From positions 7,566,501 through 7,630,500 of the forward strand of contig JARWIR010000005.1 of assembly GCA_029959085.1 (NCBI GenBank): a stretch of DNA of 64,000 nt, read 5' to 3'. Positions within the stretch are counted from its first letter, which is position 1. Each line of letters starts with the position of its first letter. Position numbers and translations under genes: made by a program. Of this stretch, positions 58,089 through 64,000 are shown piece by piece. The stretch is from Nemophila menziesii (Eukaryota; Streptophyta; Magnoliopsida; Boraginales; Hydrophyllaceae). Below the pieces are notes generated by a model that searched no databases, was not told the origin of the DNA, and saw only the letters and a program-made list of their open reading frames with translations.

Positions 58089-59890
58089 CTCAAGTATGTG
58101 CTTTGAAGGTCCTAAACAAAATATTAAATCGAGTTTTTTTAATTCGTAGGAACAAGTTATAGTAAAAATTAACAAAAGTTGCCAACTTTATATATGATAT
58201 TTTGTTAGGTGTTGTTATAAGAAAGTTTCTTTTTGGGGCTAGATTTTTTTAGGAAATCTACTACAAGGATTTTGTAGCATTTGATTTTTTTTAACTTATA
58301 GAATAATTAAAATCTTTTTAAATTGTATATCAATAGGACACCTTATTATTATTTAAAATAAAAATTAAATTTATTTTATATTTACCACTTATAAAAAACT
58401 TATAGAAAAATACTATAGTATATAGAATTTTATATTATCTTATAACTAACTACTATCATTATACAACAATAAATCTTATCAAACATAAAAAAATTGAATA
58501 CAATTTATATTTAAATTAAAGAAATATTATCATCAAGATATCTAAATTAATTTCAAATCAATAATAATTATAGTCTACACTTAAAAATTTATAACATCAT
58601 CTTCTACTATTCATCGATAACAAATATTGATATTTATCAATCTATTTAATTATAAGAAGTTTTATGTTCAAGATATTAGTTTTTATTATTCTCAAAAAAC
58701 ATATTTTAATTTTAAAAATCAAATATGATATTAATTATTGTTATATATATTTAGAAAAACATATTTAATAGTGCAAAGAAAATCAAGTAAATGAATAATA
58801 GACGAATAATATGACAAGTAATCAGGTAATTTATATTGAATTTTCGAAAATATATGGGTGTAGTATGAAATCAGACACTAAGTTAGTACACTAAAACGTA
58901 GAATACTTTTATACGGTGGTCTGACAAAAGAAAAAGATCCAGTAAAAAAGAGAAAAAAAAAAGATAAATAGGGTTAATTCTCATTTAATAATGATTTATA
59001 GTTTATTGGTAACTACTATAAAATAGTTGAAGAAAAAAGTAATCTTAGTTGATATACTTTTTAGAGAATTTACTTGATTGTTAAGTTGGAGAAATTTGAG
59101 ATTTTTTTAAATATATATGAGAGTCATTTTGACTTCGAAATCAAATTGATTCTAATAAGATTTGATCCCAAGTTTTTTTTGTCTTTGTGGAGTAATCTAA
59201 CCACTAAATCAACCACCAATCTTGATAATTGAGATAATCATCGAATTTGATTAAAGGTTGTTAAAATGAAATTATTTTAGAAAGATGCTTGTATAGGTTT
59301 TTAATTTCTATTCTAACAAAATTATAATGAGAATAATGAATTTACCCTAATTCGGTTTTGCTACTTCCAATTCATAGTACGTCTATTAATGTTTGTCATA
59401 CTTTTTTTTATACAGATTAAGAAAATTAATTAATTTCTTCTATTTTTACTAAACTATATTCAACCAACTAATTAAATAAATTTAATGAAAATAAATATTT
59501 GAATATTAAATAAAGATAAAATTGGTAAAAAGTATAAAAAAGTTCCTTGTAACTCAAATGAAAAACCTTTTATGGATATCTATTTTCGGAAATTGTGACA
59601 AACATTGATGGACAGAAAGAAAAAATATATTTCCTCCCATAAAAAAAAACAAATGATTAATTCTAAATTAGGACAAGGATCCCCATTACCCCTAATTGGT
59701 CTCTAAATGCAGATTATCAAAATTCCAACTGAAACTAAATAAATAAGCAAGACTAGCGGAAACCAAAAGAAACACAAATAAGGAAAAGAAAAGGAAGGAC
59801 GCATATTGAAGCAGCAGGAGACAGCGCCGCCGGGTTTTCCTTACTCCTCCTTTCACGGCGAGTTCTCAAATAAAATCTCTCTTCATCAAT
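58089..59890. other. AT-rich intergenic region before the aspartate kinase
   Basis: Very AT-rich with many A/T runs. The last 150 bases become CT-rich (CCTCCTTTC, TCTCTCTTCATC), as in plant leaders. No other gene seen. Confidence 0.5.
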
Positions 59891-59898
59891 TCCTCTCA

Positions 59899-60054
59899 GT
59901 GAGTTTTCTCTTTCTCATTTCCTTTTTTTCTTAATTTCTCTCCCGTTTCAGAATCAAACAATAACATATAGATTTCTAAACGAACCTCCTTCCTTCTGTT
60001 TATATTGAAATGTATTACTATTATAATTCGACATTGTTGATTGATTTTGTACAG
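59899..60054 (+). other. Probable 5'-UTR intron of the aspartate kinase gene
   Basis: Donor CA|GTGAGT at 59899 and acceptor TTTTGTACAG ending at 60054 bound a T-rich stretch with no ATG-led frame into the gene. Called on splice-site quality and composition; a transcript read would confirm it. Confidence 0.5.
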
Positions 60055-60150
60055 AGCATAGAGAGCTAATTAAAATAATTAGCTCTCTTCAAGCTGTTCT
60101 TCATTTGTCGAATCATCACATTTTCCGATTCTTAACTCGTATTGTTCGAA

Positions 60151-62617
60151 ATGACAACCTCAATGCATTTTTCCGGGATTAAATCTCCTTCACCTACCTT
60201 ATCAAAAACTGTTTCCCCTTTCCTTCCTTATCACTATCGCCTCCAATTTAAACAAGTAACTCCTTCACCTTCACCACTCCATTGTCGTAATCAAGTACTC
60301 AAAGTTATCTGCAATGGATCCTCCATTAATGTACTCGAAACAAGCAGCAAAATATCAAATCAAATCTCAGAAGTTTCACCTAATGAATTAACATGTGTCA
60401 TGAAGTTTGGTGGTTCATCTGTTGCCTCCGCCACTAGAATGAAAGAAGTAGCTGATCTTATCCTCACCTTCCCTGAAGAAAAACCTGTTATTGTCCTCTC
60501 TGCCATGGGAAAAACCACTAACAAGCTTATAATGGTACTTACACAGTTACACTTATATAACTATTCTTCCACTAATTTGTATTATCATGTATTAGGCCGG
60601 TGAAAAAGCTGTAAAATGTGGTGTTTCTAATGTATCTGACATTGAAGAGTTTGCATTTGTCAAGGATTTACATAATAGGTAACTTTTATTATCTTAATTC
60701 TTAAATTTAATTTACTGAAAACTAAACTAAATATCTTGCTTATATCCTTAGAACTGTGGATGAGCTTCGTGTTGAAAGGTCTATCATTTCAAGTAAGCTT
60801 ATTTCATACTTCAATAACAATTATTTCTCATTTTATAATAAATTAACTGAATCTCGTTTTTGAATTTAATATTATAGAGCATTTAGAGGAGTTAGAGCAA
60901 CTTTTAAAAGGAATAGCTATGATGAAAGAGTTGACTTTACGTACTCGAGACTACATAGTTTCTTTTGGAGAATGCATGTCCACTCGAATATTCACAGCTT
61001 ATTTAAACAAAATAGGTGTAAAAGCTCGTCAAGTATGTATTCATAGTTTCACATACACTCATATCACTATTATATATCTTAATCTCATGTATTACATTGT
61101 TAAATTTTGACAGTATGATGCTTTTGATATTGGATTTATAACTACTGATGATTTTACAAACGCTGATATATTAGAAGCAACTTATCCCGCTGTTTCAAAG
61201 AAATTACGTAACGATTGGATTTCTAATCCAGCTATTCCTATTGTAACTGGTTTTCTCGGAAAGGTAATTTTAAATATAGTTGACTTTTTCGAATTTCGTT
61301 TGACTTTTGGACAATTAATTGATTTAGGGTTGGAGAAGCTGTGCTGTCACTACATTGGGTCGTGGTGGTAGTGATTTAACTGCTACTACTATTGGTAAAG
61401 CATTAGGCTTGCGTGAAATTCAGGTTTAATTAATTAATTAATTAATTAAATTAGTACACCAAATTGATGTTTGGATTGTAATGAAATTAAAATTTAATAG
61501 GTTTGGAAAGATGTTGATGGTGTTTTAACATGTGATCCAAATATTTACCCAAATGCGAAACCTGTACCGTATTTAACTTTCGATGAAGCTGCTGAACTTG
61601 CGTATTTTGGTGCACAGGTATTAAAAATTACTAAATTACCCCTATAGTATGAGAAACCGTCAAAAAAAATAAAATGTTTGTGTAGGTTCTTCATCCACAA
61701 TCAATGAGACCTGCTAGGGAAGGTGATATTCCGGTTAGGGTAAAAAACTCGTATAATCCGAAAGCTCCAGGTACACTTATAACAAGGACACGAGATATGA
61801 GTAAGGTTAGAATTTTAATTAATTTATTGTTGATATAATGATTGAATTTAAATATTTTTGGGAATTTAATTACAGGCAGTACTTACTAGTATAGTATTGA
61901 AACGAAATGTGACAATGTTGGATATTGTTAGTACAAGGATGCTTGGACAATTTGGATTTCTCGCAAAAGTTTTTTTAATATTTGAAGATTTAGGGATTTC
62001 TGTAGATGTTGTAGCTACTAGTGAAGTTAGTATTTCTTTGACTTTGGATCCTTCAAAGCTTTGGAGTAGAGAATTGATTCAGCAAACAAATGTATGTTTT
62101 TTAATTTATTTTATTTTTATTAGATTCTTGAGATTAATGATTTGTATTTATAGGAATTGGATCATGTTGTGGAAGAGCTTGAGAAAATTGCGATTGTGAA
62201 TCATCTTCAACATAGATCTATTATTTCTTTAATTGGGAATGTTCAGAAATCTTCACTTATACTTGAAAAGGTATTTTATTTAATTTAGTGGATGATTTTT
62301 ATGTTATATGTTATTAACTTGTTTAGTTTGGCAGGCTTTTCATGTACTTCATACTAATGGGGTTAATGTTCAAATGATTTCTCAAGGTGCATCTAAGGTA
62401 TGTATACATACATAATTATGTACATATACATACATATGAATGAATATTTTGGTGCTTTGTTGTTTACAAATTTTGTGTTGTTTAGGTGAATATATCGTTA
62501 ATAGTAAACGATAGTGAAGCGGAACAATGTGTGAGGGCTCTTCACTCTGCATTTTTTGATGGTGAAATGTCTCAAGTGCATGTACAATCTGCATCAGAGA
62601 ATGGTTTGAGATTGTAA
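60151..62617 (+). CDS. Monofunctional aspartate kinase, chloroplast
   Basis: Twelve exons (60151-60534, 60596-60678, 60752-60792, 60878-61032, 61114-61263, 61328-61423, 61501-61617, 61686-61805, 61876-62091, 62154-62270, 62335-62397, 62486-62617) give 557 aa. It phosphorylates aspartate, the first step to lysine, threonine, methionine and isoleucine, in plastids. Residues 1-80 are a Ser/Thr-rich transit peptide. The kinase fold starts at KFGGSSV (85-91) and has GRGGSDLTA (282-290) and [13 protein letters not shown]. Two ACT domains follow (about 390-450 and 475-545), the lysine-binding sites of plant monofunctional enzymes. No homoserine dehydrogenase follows, so it is the lysine-sensitive AK1-3 type. 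The start is the ATG of MTTSMHFSG. Every junction is GT-AG and keeps frame. Confidence 0.96.
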
Positions 62618-64000
62618 GATTTGTGACTGTTTTGTGTCATTTTTGTTAATCGCTATTTTTTTTTTCATGGAGAGAGAGAGAGGGAGAGAGGGAGATTGAT
62701 AATTCGTACCCAAGTTTTGTAAGCAATTATTTTTATTGATTACTATTTGTTATGTATTATTGCGCACAGTAGAAGATTGAAAAATTTGGCAGTTTTTGGT
62801 GCACTCCGATCAATAGTTATTGTATGGACCTTACTATCCTTTTGTTAAACAGTTAGATTTCCTTAATATTTCAAGTTTAAAGTTTCTTTTATATATTTTC
62901 AAGTGGCCATCTCGTATGCTGTATAAACTACTGAAACAGCTAAGCTAAAATTTGGTGTTATGAGATGCTTAAAATCGAGAGATGCAAACACTAAGGGGAA
63001 TAAGATAACAATAGTTAGGAAAGATAAGCAGGTAAAAATAACTAAAGAGATTAAGGAAAGTGATTACGCAAACATTTGTGGGGTTTGCTTTCCCTATATC
63101 CACTATCTAAGGTAGTTGTTTTAGGATATTCAAACTTCTTCACTAATATTCTTGATATATCTTAAGGGTTAGATATAAACCTTTTACAACGAGGGTTTTC
63201 TTGGCTAAACCACAACCTACAAACCGAGACTTTTATCGATTAAGTTACAACCCGATAGTGAGATTTTTAATGGTTGTCACAACCCAAAAATAGGACTTTT
63301 AGCGGTTTAGTTACAACCAAACTCGAACACTTCGAGCTAAATCTCTCTTATGTGTGTGTGTGTGGGGGTGGGGGGGGGGGGGGGGGTATTGTGCATCATT
63401 CTATTTACCTCTTGAAGCCACATTATTTATTTGTGCATGTAATTGATGCACAACGAGTACCCGGTTGTAGCATAACAGGTTCCCGGTTTCAGTCGCCAAC
63501 GACTCTATCCCATGTGGCAGTTGTTGAGTAATGGTAGAAAAATGATGTGGTATTTGAACAATATCGTTTCCGCTGAAATCGTGTTCCCGATCTTGTTCGA
63601 AAACGAGTTCCCGCTTTGAAACGGGTGTACGTTTTTTGCCAAATAGACGTCTATTATGCTTTTGTAACTTCGGGATATTTCTATGTTACGATGCTTGGAT
63701 AGAAAAAAAATCTTTGAAAAATAGCTCAAAATAAAGATTTAAAACTTATGTTAGTTAAGTCCGAGTCAAGGCCTAGGTTTTGGTCGTTGTCGAAGGAAGG
63801 TTTGGTGGCCATGGCGTTTATTCTTGTAGGGGAGGGGACCAATGTGAGGGGGCATAGATCCTTTAAGGGATTTGGTATTAGAGAGGATTGGGCCATGTTA
63901 CTTGATTGTTAGACTATATTGTCTTTAATGATGGAAGATCAATTAATGAGTCAGTGTATTTGGCCAAAAAATTTCTAATAGATGAGTCTCGAATGTGATT
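62618..64000. other. Downstream intergenic region
   Basis: Kinase 3' UTR region with a GA microsatellite (62672-62690) and a TG/G-run tract (63351-63387). 63455-63625 is an odd patch with repeated CCCGGTT, TTCCCGGTTTC and TTCCCGCTTTG phrases like those inside the intact retrotransposon. No gene is seen to the window edge. Confidence 0.5.

Overview
This is a nuclear DNA window from a flowering plant, almost certainly a eudicot. It is AT-rich, has GT-AG introns, and carries plant-only families (CASP-like, TIR1/AFB F-box, DYW-type PPR, GEM-like GRAM) among dense retroelement debris. I cannot place it below eudicot from sequence alone.

Layout. 1-16.5 kb is a transposon graveyard. Degenerate LINE pieces, mostly on the minus strand, are cut by members of one LTR-retrotransposon family (LTRs at 4967-6462, 8941-10382, a solo LTR at 11678-13222 and a fragment at 14270-15236). 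A CASP-like gene follows (17184-17910). 18-24 kb holds LINE RNase H remnants, hAT-like and foldback elements, a minisatellite and a LysM-receptor fragment. The first gene block is TRAP-beta (24446-25718, +), a GEM-like GRAM protein (26133-27449, -) and a divergent AFB2-like auxin-receptor F-box protein (28013-29889, -). 30.4-32.9 kb is a LINE nested inside a MITE. At 34862-42356 lies a complete 7.5-kb LTR retrotransposon with two 1568-bp LTRs, identical wherever compared, and a GATCT target duplication. It sits inside the zinc-finger region of an older LINE and encodes no polymerase. The second gene block is a CHZ-domain protein (44633-45181, -), a broken LINE, mitochondrial phosphate carrier MPT3 (49158-50662, -), the DYW editing factor MEF14 (51296-53275, -), a histidine-phosphatase-like protein (53470-54730, -), a short-chain dehydrogenase (55388-56458, +) and a 12-exon monofunctional aspartate kinase (60151-62617, +).

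The host genes are unrelated housekeeping or regulatory genes rather than a pathway. From memory, however, their neighbours match two Arabidopsis regions (At3g26760-At3g26810 and At5g14030-At5g14060), so the window looks like an ancestral gene block expanded by transposons. The most unusual items are the young non-autonomous retrotransposon family, with a hairpin before its polypurine tract that shows compensatory change between copies and an array of 20-bp perfect palindromes; the AFB2-like protein with substitutions in the auxin pocket; and a 6-nt microexon in TRAP-beta.
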